This document shows, piece after piece, positions 1 to 7,302 of a stretch of 64,000 nt of DNA. The translations under genes were made by a program, and so were the position numbers. Source of the stretch: VRUE01 sp035712345 (lineage in GTDB: Bacteria; Actinomycetota; Thermoleophilia; Solirubrobacterales; 70-9); NCBI GenBank assembly GCA_035712345.1, contig DASTAY010000030.1, positions 1-64,000 of the forward strand, written 5' to 3'. The notes under the pieces are model-generated. The model saw only the letters and a program-made list of their open reading frames with translations. It had not been told where the DNA came from and did not search any database. How positions within the stretch are numbered: the stretch's first letter is position 1; each line of letters starts with the position of its first letter.

Positions 1-162
1 GCCAAGAAGGGCCTGATCATCAACTCCCGCAACCTCTGCGCGCACAGGTCCCGGGCCAACGACATCGCCACCGGGCAGAACGGCAAGCAGGTCCACACCC
101 ACCCGGTGATGCAGGCCCAGTGCGGCAAGGCGCGGCATAAGCGCCATGGGCGGCATCGCTGA
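1..162 (+). CDS. C-terminal end of a secreted or surface-type protein (5' truncated)
   Basis: The frame is open from the window edge to a TGA at 160-162 and encodes about 53 residues, so only the C-terminus is visible. It begins AKKGLIINSRNLC, continues with an NGKQVHTHP segment and ends in a very basic tail of Arg, His and Lys. From memory, similar Gly-Leu-hydrophobic-Asn-x-x-N-x-C tails followed by a basic end close large secreted repeat proteins in Solirubrobacterales, but I cannot verify this here. The last 17 bases overlap the next gene's start. No function can be assigned. Confidence 0.6.
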   Translation, partial: AKKGLIINSRNLCAHRSRANDIATGQNGKQVHTHPVMQAQCGKARHKRHGRHR

Positions 163-700
163 CGCTAGGCGTCTTCCGCCGGGGTCCCACGGGATCCCGG
201 CGGACGTCGTCGCCCGCAACCAGCGCGAACGGCTGGTTGCGGCGATGGCGGAGGTCTGCGCCGAGCGCAGTTACGCGTCGACCTCGGTCGCCGAGGTGGC
301 GAAGCGGGCGGGGGTCTCCTCGGTCACCTTCTACAAACAGTTCGAGGGCAAGCGCGAGTGCATGCTCGCGGCCCACGAGGAGCTGCTGGGGCGGCTGTTC
401 GAGGCGCTCGACGGAGCGGCAGGGGACGCAGAGCCTCACCACCGTACGGCGCTTCGGATGGCGCTCGCGATCTTCGCCGCCGACCCGCCCTCGGCGCGCT
501 TGTTGACGGTCGAGATCCTCGCCGCCGGGCCGCAGGGCGTCGAGCGCCACGACGCGATGGTCGCCGGTTTCGCCGAGCGGCTCGGCTGCGGTTGGGTTCC
601 CGCCGCCGGCCTGCTCGCCCTGGTAGGCAAGCTCGCCGTGGCCGGCGAAGCCGATCGCCTGCCGGGGCTCGTAGAGGAGCTGGCGGTCACGCTGGGCTGA
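146..700 (+). CDS. TetR/AcrR-family transcriptional regulator
   Basis: The protein has 184 residues. Residues about 25-75 form the N-terminal TetR DNA-binding fold: a first helix (RERLVAAMAEVCAERSY), then TSVAEVAKRAGVSSVTFYKQF, the usual helix-turn-helix with the conserved xTFYxxFxxK end. The C-terminal half is Ala/Leu-rich and presumably forms the ligand-binding and dimer domain; the ligand is unknown. The ATG at 146 overlaps the upstream stop. A hairpin plus T-run follows at 807-828. Its target genes are unknown. The two palindromes at 18903 and 24976 are of a type TetR proteins bind, but nothing links them to this gene. Confidence 0.9.
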   Translation: MGGIADARRLPPGSHGIPADVVARNQRERLVAAMAEVCAERSYASTSVAEVAKRAGVSSVTFYKQFEGKRECMLAAHEELLGRLFEALDGAAGDAEPHHRTALRMALAIFAADPPSARLLTVEILAAGPQGVERHDAMVAGFAERLGCGWVPAAGLLALVGKLAVAGEADRLPGLVEELAVTLG

Positions 701-806
701 CATTTGGCGCGTCCTGTCGGAGGTCCAAGGCATCCTGTCAAGTGCCATGAGGTTTGGGAGTACGAAGGCGTTGCCGGTAAGGACGAATCGCTCCCCGCTA
801 TAGGAG

Positions 807-828
807 AAAGCCCCGCTACGGGTTTTTT
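807..828 (+). terminator. Rho-independent terminator candidate after the TetR gene
   Basis: AAAGCCCCG and CGGGTTTTTT form a short hairpin with loop CTA and one mismatch, followed directly by six T residues on the plus strand. It lies about 110 bases after the TetR stop, and no other plus-strand gene follows until 1784. Confidence 0.6.
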
Positions 829-879
829 CGTGTCTATGGCGCTACGGCAGCTCCTCCGCGGTACTAAGGTCGCGGCGAT

Positions 880-1088
880 TAGGCCGATGAGCACCGGAGA
901 GAGAACGAGAGTGACGTAGTTCCACCACTCCACCGGGTCGTGCGGCCCAAAGATGCGCCGGGAAGCGTCTCGCCCATGATTCCCATTGAGAGGAACGCCG
1001 CTCCTGAAATCGCCGCCGCCATCTGCCATTGACGTCCCGAGAAGGCGCGCAGCTCAGCGAACATCGCGGCAGGCGTCGCCAGGTTCAC
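880..1088 (-). pseudogene. Frameshifted small membrane protein downstream of the methyltransferase
   Basis: A GTG at 1088 overlaps the methyltransferase stop as GTGA. It opens a frame with a hydrophobic helix (WQMAAAISGAAFLSMGIMGE). Near 955-960 the coherent reading jumps to another frame that reads PHDPVEWWNYVTLVLSPV and then a second hydrophobic helix (LIGLIAATLV). Read together, the two frames give a plausible two-helix membrane protein; read singly, each becomes Arg/Ser-rich nonsense. The downstream end is unclear because the second frame runs on into the TetR region. It may be a pseudogene or a sequencing error. The family is not recognised. Confidence 0.4.
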
Positions 1089-1738
1089 GTTCGCTTGGTG
1101 ACGGCGCTGACATAGAAGAAGCCCAGCAGGAACCGCTTGGTCTCGACCGGGCCGTAGTGGGCGAGGTCGCTCCACGGATCGGAGTAGGGGTCGCCGGGGG
1201 CGTACTTGACTAGAAGACGGGCGATTGGAGTGAGCAGGCGCCAGGGCCCGCCCTGGGTCAACCCCATGTCCAAGATGACGACACGCGAGGAGGGGCGCAG
1301 TCGCTCCCACGCCTGCGCCAACGCCGGACGCGGTTCCGGCATCGCCGAGTAGCTGAGGCTGAACAGCACACCGTCTACCTCGCGATCGACCTCGAGCTGA
1401 GTGGCGTCTTGTTGGAGCAGCTCGACGTTCGACCAGCCATTGCGCTCGATCAACTTGCGCGCCTCGGCCAGCATTCCGGGCGAGGCGTCGACGCCGATGA
1501 CGGTCCCACTCGGGCCAACCGCCTCGACCAGATAGGGGAAGTTTCGCCCGGTGCCGGCGCCCATCTCCAGCACCGTGTCGCCGGGCTTCAGCCCAAGCGC
1601 TGCCACGGCCCTGCGGCGGGCCGGCGGGAAGACGAGGTACAGCGGCTCGAGCACGCTGTAGGTGCGGGCAATTCGGTCGTAACGCCCGGTATTGGCACTC
1701 TGGGATCTGCGGGTCGGGTGGTCTTCGGAGCTGTTCAT
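1085..1738 (-). CDS. SAM-dependent class I methyltransferase
   Basis: The protein has 217 residues from an ATG at 1738. The SAM-binding motif I is VLEMGAGTGRNFPYL, followed by an acidic loop (VIGVDASPGMLAEAR) and a motif IV region (VDGVLFSLSYSAMPEP). The RYDRIARTYSVLEPLY start and the ALAQAWERLRP segment are typical of UbiE/COQ5-like small-molecule methyltransferases, whose substrate cannot be read from sequence. It is divergent from the BlaI gene, and the BlaI-type palindrome at 1753-1770 lies 15 bases upstream of its start, so it may share that control. A 110-bp decayed copy of its middle lies at 15667-15776. Confidence 0.88.
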   Translation of the reverse strand: MNSSEDHPTRRSQSANTGRYDRIARTYSVLEPLYLVFPPARRRAVAALGLKPGDTVLEMGAGTGRNFPYLVEAVGPSGTVIGVDASPGMLAEARKLIERNGWSNVELLQQDATQLEVDREVDGVLFSLSYSAMPEPRPALAQAWERLRPSSRVVILDMGLTQGGPWRLLTPIARLLVKYAPGDPYSDPWSDLAHYGPVETKRFLLGFFYVSAVTKRT

Positions 1739-1752
1739 GGCCGCGGAGCATA

Positions 1753-1770
1753 TACTACGTTTATGTAGTA
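1753..1770. promoter_or_regulatory. BlaI/MecI-type operator palindrome
   Basis: TACTAC and GTAGTA form a perfect 6-bp inverted repeat separated by GTTTAT. It sits between the divergent methyltransferase (start 1738) and blaI-like (start 1784) genes. BlaI, MecI and the mycobacterial BlaI homologue recognise dyads built on TACA/TGTA and TACTAC/GTAGTA half-sites, so this is a good autoregulatory site for the adjacent repressor. Binding itself is inferred. Confidence 0.75.
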
Positions 1771-1783
1771 GATTGCAATTGCG

Positions 1784-2161
1784 ATGGATGGCGAGAAGGT
1801 CAGCCGCAAGGACTTCGGCCCGTTGGAGAGCGAGGTCATGGAAATGGTGTGGCGAGCCGCTCGTCCGGTGGCGGTGCGAGAGGTCGTTGACGATCTGAAC
1901 GAGTCCCGATCCGAGCCGCTTGCCTACACGACCGTGATGACGGTGATGAGCCGCTTGGCGGAGAAGGACGCGCTCAGTCGCCGCAAGTCCGGGCGCAGCT
2001 ACGTCTACGAGGCCAATGCCCCCGACGCCGCCGGCATCGCGGTCAAAGACGTGCTGCGCGCCTACGGGGATGTGGCAGTGGCTCACTTCGTAGACGAGGC
2101 GCGCGCCGACCCTTCTCTTCGGCGCCGCCTGCAACGACTGTTGGACGAGGACGATGGATAG
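1784..2161 (+). CDS. BlaI/MecI/CopY-family transcriptional repressor
   Basis: The protein has 125 residues. It opens with FGPLESEVMEMVWRAARPVAVREVV, the winged-helix start of the BlaI/MecI family, then LAYTTVMTVMSRLAEKDAL and the wing sequence SRRKSGRSYVYEA. The C-terminal half should form the dimer domain. In the known family, an M56 membrane protease gene next door cleaves or inactivates the repressor on signal. That partner follows immediately here, overlapping by 8 bases, and a P450 follows with an ATGA overlap. A matching palindromic operator is present upstream. Confidence 0.92.
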   Translation: MDGEKVSRKDFGPLESEVMEMVWRAARPVAVREVVDDLNESRSEPLAYTTVMTVMSRLAEKDALSRRKSGRSYVYEANAPDAAGIAVKDVLRAYGDVAVAHFVDEARADPSLRRRLQRLLDEDDG

Positions 2162-3152
2162 CCCCACCCGGAACTTCGTCGGGCTGGTTGGCACCTCCGC
2201 CGCGCTGGCCGCCTACCCGGTCTGCGGATTCATCGCCTACGTGTTGGTTCCGCTCGTCGGCATCTCCCCTGGAGCGTTGGCGCACCTCGGTCCCGTCTGC
2301 CTCTTGCCGGCGATCGCGCTCACCGTCTTGGTCGCCACTTCCATCGGCCTCGCCGCGAGGATGCTCGGGCGCCAGACGTCGGCCTCCCGCCGCCTCTCCC
2401 GTCGAGTTCGAGCCCTTGCGCTTCCGCCGCCGCCCGAGCTGTCGGTCGCGGCGAAAGCAAGCGGGCTGGACGGCAGGGTGACGGTGGTGGATTCGGCCGA
2501 GCAGCTCTCCTTCGTCTACGGCATCCTCGTTCCCCGGGTTGCGATCGGTCGCGGGTTTCTCGAAAGCCTGACGGGGGAGGAGCTTCGAGCTGCTCTTGAG
2601 CATGAGGGCTACCACGTGCGGCATTTGGACCCGCTCCGCGCCCTGCTCGGCAAGGCACTGACTGAGGCGTTCTTCCTCCTGCCCGCCCTCGAGGTTCTGC
2701 GTCTCCGATATGAGGCCGGTCGCGAGCTGGCGGCCGATCGCCGCGCCGAGCGCGTCGCCGGTCGTCGCGCGCTTCTCGGAGCCCTGGCGAAGGCGCTTGA
2801 AGAGGCGCGCCGCGAGTCGGTGATAACCGTCTCCCTGGCGGACCCCGGACTGCTGGATGCGCGTATCTCTCGCCTCGAAACCGGGAGGGCGCCGGCGCTG
2901 GCAAGGGTCGACATTCAGGGCCTTCTCACGTCCGCGCTGGGCGCACTTTCCTTCCTCTTGTTGCTCATCGCGGCGGTCGTCGGCCTCGGTGGAACCCCGG
3001 CGCTCGCCAGCATGGCCGCCGACGAACTCAGCGCCAGCGGCACTCTGCTGGGCGCCCTGTGTGCCGCGCCCGTCGTCGCCCTGGTCGGTTTGGCCTATTG
3101 GCGCCTGGCGAGGCGAGCAAGCGAGCCTCTGCCTCCAAGGGATCACATATGA
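2154..3152 (+). CDS. M56/BlaR1-like membrane zinc metalloprotease
   Basis: The protein has 332 residues. Hydrophobic segments near residues 10-35 and 45-68 are followed by a cytoplasmic protease domain with the zinc motif HEGYH at residues 150-154 and the downstream ELAADRRAE glutamate region at about 191-199, the usual third ligand area. Two further hydrophobic segments lie near 265-290 and 295-318. There is no extracellular penicillin-binding sensor domain as in staphylococcal BlaR1, so the stimulus is unknown. It overlaps the repressor gene upstream and the P450 gene downstream (ATGA), which argues for one transcript. Confidence 0.9.
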   Translation: MDSPTRNFVGLVGTSAALAAYPVCGFIAYVLVPLVGISPGALAHLGPVCLLPAIALTVLVATSIGLAARMLGRQTSASRRLSRRVRALALPPPPELSVAAKASGLDGRVTVVDSAEQLSFVYGILVPRVAIGRGFLESLTGEELRAALEHEGYHVRHLDPLRALLGKALTEAFFLLPALEVLRLRYEAGRELAADRRAERVAGRRALLGALAKALEEARRESVITVSLADPGLLDARISRLETGRAPALARVDIQGLLTSALGALSFLLLLIAAVVGLGGTPALASMAADELSASGTLLGALCAAPVVALVGLAYWRLARRASEPLPPRDHI

Positions 3153-4510
3153 GCAGGGGCGTGTCGCAAGCGCTGCCGCCCGGCCCGCGCGCTCCGGCGG
3201 CGGTCAATATGGCCCGCCTCGTCCAGCGCCCGTTGGAGTCCCTGATCAGTTGGCGTCAGCGCTACGGCGACGCCTACACCGTCAAGCTTCCCGTTTTCGG
3301 CACCGGCGTCTACGTGTCCGATCCAGACGCGATCCGCGAGATGCTGACCGGAGATCAGTCCGACCTCCATGCCGGTGAGGCCAACGCTCCCCTGGCTCCG
3401 GTCCTCGGCGACAAATCGGTCCTGATCCTTGACGGACGCGAGCATCTGCGTCAGCGAAAGCTGCTGCTGCCCCCGTTCCAGGGGTCGGCGATCCAGAACT
3501 TCCGCGATGTGATCCGCGAGGTCGCCGAGGCCGAGGTCGGCGACTGGCGGGAAGGCGATCGCATCGTCATGCGCGAGCGGATGCGGGCGCTGACCTTCGA
3601 GGTGATCGCCCGCGCCGTCTTCGGCGTCACCGAGCGGGAACGGATCGAGCGACTGCGCGCTGCGCTGGTCGCCTTGATCGACATGCAGATGATCTTCGTG
3701 ATGCCGAGCGCACTGCGCCGTGATCTAGGCCGTTTCAGTCCGTGGGGCCAGTTCCAGCGACGGTTGAAGGCGGCCGACGCGCTGATCTACGAGGAGATCG
3801 GCCGCCGCCGCGGGGCGAGCGACCTCGAGGATCGCATCGATGTTCTCTCGCTCCTGCTTCGCGCCCGCGATGAGGACGGCGGGGCGATGAGCGACGTGGA
3901 GCTGCGTGACGAGCTGATGACGATGTTGCTTGCCGGCCACGAGACGACTGCCACCGGGCTCGCCTTCGCCTTCGATCTGCTGATGCGCGAGCCGCGCGTG
4001 CTTGCTCGGCTCCGCGATGAGCTGGATGGCGAGGACGACACTTACCTCGACGCCGTTGTCACCGAGTCGCTGCGGCTGCGTCCGGTAATCGACGCCAATG
4101 AGCGCACGCTTACCAAGCCGCGCACGATCGCCGGTTGGGATTTGCCCGCCGGCATCCGCGTCTATCCGGCGATCGTGGTCGTCCAGCTCCGCGAGGACCT
4201 CTTCCCGCGCCCTCACGAGTTCCGGCCCGAGCGCTTCATCGAGGAAGAGGCGACCTCCTACTCGTGGCTGCCCTTCGGCGGTGGCATCCGCCGTTGCATC
4301 GGCGCCGCGCTGGCCCAGGCCGAGATGGCAGAGGTGATCCGCGTGGTCGTCTCGCGAGTAGACCTCGAACCCGTCCGGCCCAGCCGCGAACCAGTCGTCA
4401 TGCGCGGCGTCACCTTGGTTCCTCGCCACGGCACCCCGGTCCAAATCAGAAATCGCCTGGTGAGCAGTGGTGGACGCCGCCGCGTACGATCCACCGCGAG
4501 TCGCACCTAG
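3149..4510 (+). CDS. Cytochrome P450 in the BlaI/M56 operon
   Basis: The protein has 453 residues. The oxygen-activation helix reads LLAGHETTATG near residue 262, the ExxR motif is ESLRLR near 306, and the haem loop is FGGGIRRCIGAALA with the thiolate ligand at Cys383. The N-terminus (LPPGPRAP) is the proline-rich hinge without a membrane anchor. The overall look resembles bacterial CYP110/CYP135-like families, but the subfamily is a guess. The start was placed at the ATG overlapping the protease stop as ATGA; longer upstream starts would overlap the protease deeply. The substrate is unknown. The last four bases overlap the convergent MFS gene. Confidence 0.9.
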   Translation: MSRGVSQALPPGPRAPAAVNMARLVQRPLESLISWRQRYGDAYTVKLPVFGTGVYVSDPDAIREMLTGDQSDLHAGEANAPLAPVLGDKSVLILDGREHLRQRKLLLPPFQGSAIQNFRDVIREVAEAEVGDWREGDRIVMRERMRALTFEVIARAVFGVTERERIERLRAALVALIDMQMIFVMPSALRRDLGRFSPWGQFQRRLKAADALIYEEIGRRRGASDLEDRIDVLSLLLRARDEDGGAMSDVELRDELMTMLLAGHETTATGLAFAFDLLMREPRVLARLRDELDGEDDTYLDAVVTESLRLRPVIDANERTLTKPRTIAGWDLPAGIRVYPAIVVVQLREDLFPRPHEFRPERFIEEEATSYSWLPFGGGIRRCIGAALAQAEMAEVIRVVVSRVDLEPVRPSREPVVMRGVTLVPRHGTPVQIRNRLVSSGGRRRVRSTASRT

Positions 4511-5811
4511 GCGCGACCGCGATCATTTAGAGGCAGGAGCCATTCCTCGCTTGGCTGAGGCGAGGCAGCACCGCTCGGGCCACCTCGTCGCGCCGGCATG
4601 TCGACTAGCACCCAGAGCCCGGAAGCCGCGGTGAGGGCTGCGACGAGGGAGATCGCGCCGCCGTAGCCGAGCGCGTCCGAGGCCACCCCGGCCACCAGCG
4701 CCCCGGCTGCGTAGCCCATGTCACGCCAGAAGCGATAGACCCCCACGACCGGAGCCCGCGCAACCGGCGAGACGGCGTCGGAGATCGCCGCGATCAGGGT
4801 CGGGTAGACGAGGGCGGTGCCGAGGCCGAGAAGGACGGCGGCTGCGAGTGCGAGGCCGAGGGCGCCGCCGCTCAGCGCGAGCAAGGCGAGCGCCGCCGCC
4901 TGCACGAGCATCCCGGCGACGATCAGCGGCTTGCGCCCGACCGAGTCCGACCAGGCGCCGGTCGCGATCTGGGCCACGGCCCAGATGCCGGGGTAGACGG
5001 CGGCGACCAGTCCCACGTCGACGACACCCGCGCCGTGGGCGGCAAGGAACAGCGGCACCAGCCCCCAGGCGAGACCGTCGTTGAGGTTGTTGACGAGCCC
5101 TGCCTGCGAGCAGGAGCGCAGGGCGGGGACCCGATAGCTCGCCTCGGTGAAGGCGCGCGCGAGTGGCGGCGGGGCGTTGTCGGCTTCGCGGTGGTGGCGT
5201 GCCTGCTCGAGGGCGACGTGGGCGCCGGTGTCGCGGACGAAGAGGACCGAGAGCAGGAGGGCGGTGAGCGCGACGGCGGCCCCCGCGACGACGAGCACGT
5301 CGCGGGCGGCGAACTCGGCCGCCAGCCAGCCGGTCAGGCCCGCGGCTACGGCGACGCCCCCGTAGCCCGCCGCCTCGTTCAGTCCGAGCGCGAGGCCACG
5401 TCGGCGCGGGCCGACGAGGTCGATCTTCATCACCACGGTCATCGACCAGGCGAGGCCCTGGTTGATCCCGAGCAGGAGGTTGGCGGCGACGACCCAGCCC
5501 CAGCTCGGCGCCACCGCGATCAGCAGCGGAACCGGCAGCGCGGCCGCCCAGCCGGCGATCAGGAGCCGTCGCCGCCCGACCCGTTCGGCGAGGGCGCCGG
5601 CGCCGAGGTTCGTGAACGCCTTGACCAGCCCGAAGGCGACGATGAAGGAGAGCACGGCCGCGTTGGAGCCGAGGCCGAACTCTTCGCGGCCGATCAGCGG
5701 CAGCGTCGAGCGCTCGAGGCCGACCATCGCCCCGACGAAAGCGTTGACAGCGACCAGAAGCGAAAACTGCGCGGCGTTCTCGCGCAGGCCCAGCCGGACC
5801 GACGGAGTCAC
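4507..5811 (-). CDS. MFS transporter, co-transcribed with a persulfide-dioxygenase-like gene
   Basis: The protein has 434 residues and about twelve hydrophobic segments. The loop between helices 2 and 3 contains the MFS signature GALAERVGRRRLL, and the second half has the matching ATGAWSDSVGRKPL. The GTG start at 5811 overlaps the upstream dioxygenase stop as GTGA, so the two are almost certainly one operon. Family membership alone would suggest drug or metabolite efflux. Placement in a sulfur-handling group suggests a small sulfur compound as a possible substrate, which is inference only. Confidence 0.87.
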   Translation of the reverse strand: MTPSVRLGLRENAAQFSLLVAVNAFVGAMVGLERSTLPLIGREEFGLGSNAAVLSFIVAFGLVKAFTNLGAGALAERVGRRRLLIAGWAAALPVPLLIAVAPSWGWVVAANLLLGINQGLAWSMTVVMKIDLVGPRRRGLALGLNEAAGYGGVAVAAGLTGWLAAEFAARDVLVVAGAAVALTALLLSVLFVRDTGAHVALEQARHHREADNAPPPLARAFTEASYRVPALRSCSQAGLVNNLNDGLAWGLVPLFLAAHGAGVVDVGLVAAVYPGIWAVAQIATGAWSDSVGRKPLIVAGMLVQAAALALLALSGGALGLALAAAVLLGLGTALVYPTLIAAISDAVSPVARAPVVGVYRFWRDMGYAAGALVAGVASDALGYGGAISLVAALTAASGLWVLVDMPARRGGPSGAASPQPSEEWLLPLNDRGRA

Positions 5812-6572
5812 GACACCTCGGCGAGCGGCCTGCCGCTGCGGTTGGCTGCGACGATCGCCGTCTGCTGCTCGGGCGGCGGCGGGGTCTGCGCGGTGATAGC
5901 AGCGACGAACTCCTCCTCGGAGCCGAGTCGCAGCGCCGGGTTATGGCGCCGCTCGAAGCCGATGCTGGAGACCGGGTTGGCCGAGAGCCCGCGCCCGCAG
6001 ACGGAGCCCGAGTAATGGGACGGGTAGAGGACGAGGTGGTCGGGCAGCGTCAGCAGGCGCTCGGTCAGCGAGCGATGAAGAGCGCGGGCCATCTCCTCGA
6101 CGCTGTGCTCGGCGCCCGCGTGGAGATCGGGGCGCCCGGCGTCACCGACAAGCAGAGCGTCGCCGCTCAGCACGAGCCAGGGCTTCTCACCCCGCGTGCG
6201 ATCGGTGACCAGGTAGGCGTGATGGGCAGGTGCGTGGCCGGGGGTGGCGATCGCCTCCACTTCGGTGTTGCCGAGCTCGACCACCTCGCCGTCGGCGAGC
6301 GGGTGATGGTCGAACTCCACCCCCGCCCCGGCGGGGAGGTAAGCGCGGGCGCCCGTCCGCTCGACCAGCTCCGGCAGGCCGGAGAGGTGATCGGCTTGAA
6401 CGTGGGTCTCGAAGACGGCGACGATCGGCGAGTCCTGCGCCTCGGCGAGGGAGATGTACTCGTCGACGAAGTCGACGTGGGGCTCGATCACAGCCAGCTT
6501 GCCGTGGGTCTTGCAGCCCAGCAGGTAGGAGGCGCAGGCGGTCTCGTCGTTGAGGAGCTGTCGGAAGAACAC
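5808..6572 (-). CDS. Metallo-beta-lactamase-fold protein, persulfide dioxygenase/ETHE1-like
   Basis: The protein has 254 residues from a GTG at 6572, preceded by TGGAGG at good spacing; longer in-frame starts would cross the promoter region. It has the MBL ligands THVQADHLSG, TPGHAPAHHAYL and LSGDALLVGDAGRPDL, the last typical of ETHE1/persulfide dioxygenases, and ends with the family-like SSIGFERRHNPAL. Persulfide dioxygenases oxidise glutathione- or mycothiol-bound sulfane sulfur to sulfite with iron. The first metal motif reads HVQADH rather than HxHxDH, so one usual ligand is Gln. The gene is divergent from an ArsR-rhodanese regulator and overlaps the MFS gene. Confidence 0.85.
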   Translation of the reverse strand: MFFRQLLNDETACASYLLGCKTHGKLAVIEPHVDFVDEYISLAEAQDSPIVAVFETHVQADHLSGLPELVERTGARAYLPAGAGVEFDHHPLADGEVVELGNTEVEAIATPGHAPAHHAYLVTDRTRGEKPWLVLSGDALLVGDAGRPDLHAGAEHSVEEMARALHRSLTERLLTLPDHLVLYPSHYSGSVCGRGLSANPVSSIGFERRHNPALRLGSEEEFVAAITAQTPPPPEQQTAIVAANRSGRPLAEVS

Positions 6573-6602
6573 GTCGGCCTCCAGTCGATTCGCAGGTTGG
6601 CC

Positions 6603-6633
6603 TTGACAAACTATCAAGAGTTCTATTGAATAG
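6603..6633 (+). promoter_or_regulatory. Promoter and operator-like repeats for the ArsR-rhodanese gene
   Basis: A TTGACA box at 6603-6608 is spaced 17 bases from TTGAAT at 6626-6631. This would start transcription within a few bases of the ATG at 6640, and no Shine-Dalgarno is visible, so a leaderless mRNA is likely. CTATT-G-AATAG (6623-6633) is a perfect small palindrome, and TCAA/TTGA (6614-6617, 6626-6629) flank the core. These overlap the promoter as an ArsR-type operator would. Confidence 0.55.
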
Positions 6634-6639
6634 CGAATT

Positions 6640-7296
6640 ATGGCATCTGTAGAGGCAAAGCAAACGCTGTTCGAGGCGATCGCCCTGATGGGCAAGGCCT
6701 TCTCCAGCCCGCGCCGGCTCGAGTTGCTCGACCTGCTGGCGCAGGCGCCCCGCAGCGTCGAAGAGCTCGCCGACGCGAGCGGCCAGTCGGTCGCCAACGC
6801 CTCCCAGCATCTTCAGGCCCTGCACGCGGCGGGCATGGTGACGCGGACGCGCGAAGGCACGCGGGTCCGCTACGCGCTTGCCGGTGAGGAGGCGCTGCGC
6901 CTCTGGCTGGCCCTGCGCGACGCCTCGGCGGCCCGCCTCGCCGAGGTGCAGCGCGCCGCCCACGACTATCTCGGCGAGGACGTCGAGACGGTTGGGCGGG
7001 AGGAGCTCTTGAAGCGACTGGCGAGCGGAGATGCGGTGCTGGTCGACGTGCGGCCGCAGGAGGAGTTCGCCGCCGGCCACATCGAAGGCGCCCGCTCGAT
7101 CCCGATCGCGGAGCTGGAGCGGCGCCTCGACGAGCTGCCCGCCGACCGCGAGGTCGTCGCCTACTGCCGCGGACCGTTCTGTGCCTACGCGCACGAGGCG
7201 GTCCGCCGGCTGCAGGAGTCCGGGCGCGAGGCCCGGCGACTGGAGGACGGCTGGCCCGAGTGGCGCCTGGCCGATCAGCTTACGCAAAGCCACTGA
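6640..7296 (+). CDS. ArsR-family regulator fused to a rhodanese domain
   Basis: The protein has 218 residues. Residues about 10-90 form an ArsR winged helix (FSSPRRLELLDLLAQAPRSV, then SGQSVANASQHLQALHAAG). Residues about 115-215 form a rhodanese domain (VLVDVRPQEEFAAGHIEGA) with active-site Cys176 in YCRGPFCAYA and a second Cys at 181. In this arrangement the rhodanese can accept sulfane sulfur, so the protein probably senses persulfides and derepresses its neighbours; the family fits, but the mechanism is inferred. It is divergent from the dioxygenase-MFS operon and leads a plus-strand run of methyltransferase, DUF4395 and DsrE-like genes. Confidence 0.9.
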   Translation: MASVEAKQTLFEAIALMGKAFSSPRRLELLDLLAQAPRSVEELADASGQSVANASQHLQALHAAGMVTRTREGTRVRYALAGEEALRLWLALRDASAARLAEVQRAAHDYLGEDVETVGREELLKRLASGDAVLVDVRPQEEFAAGHIEGARSIPIAELERRLDELPADREVVAYCRGPFCAYAHEAVRRLQESGREARRLEDGWPEWRLADQLTQSH

Positions 7297-7302
7297 TGGG
7301 AG

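Noticed and set aside
760..830. tRNA-like 3' end before a T-run
   Set aside because: No T-arm GGTTCRAANCC, anticodon arm or acceptor stem could be built; the region is better explained as a terminator.
3059..3148. Earlier start for the first P450
   Set aside because: The 30 extra residues lie inside the M56 protease gene; the ATGA overlap at 3149 is the normal coupling pattern in this genome.
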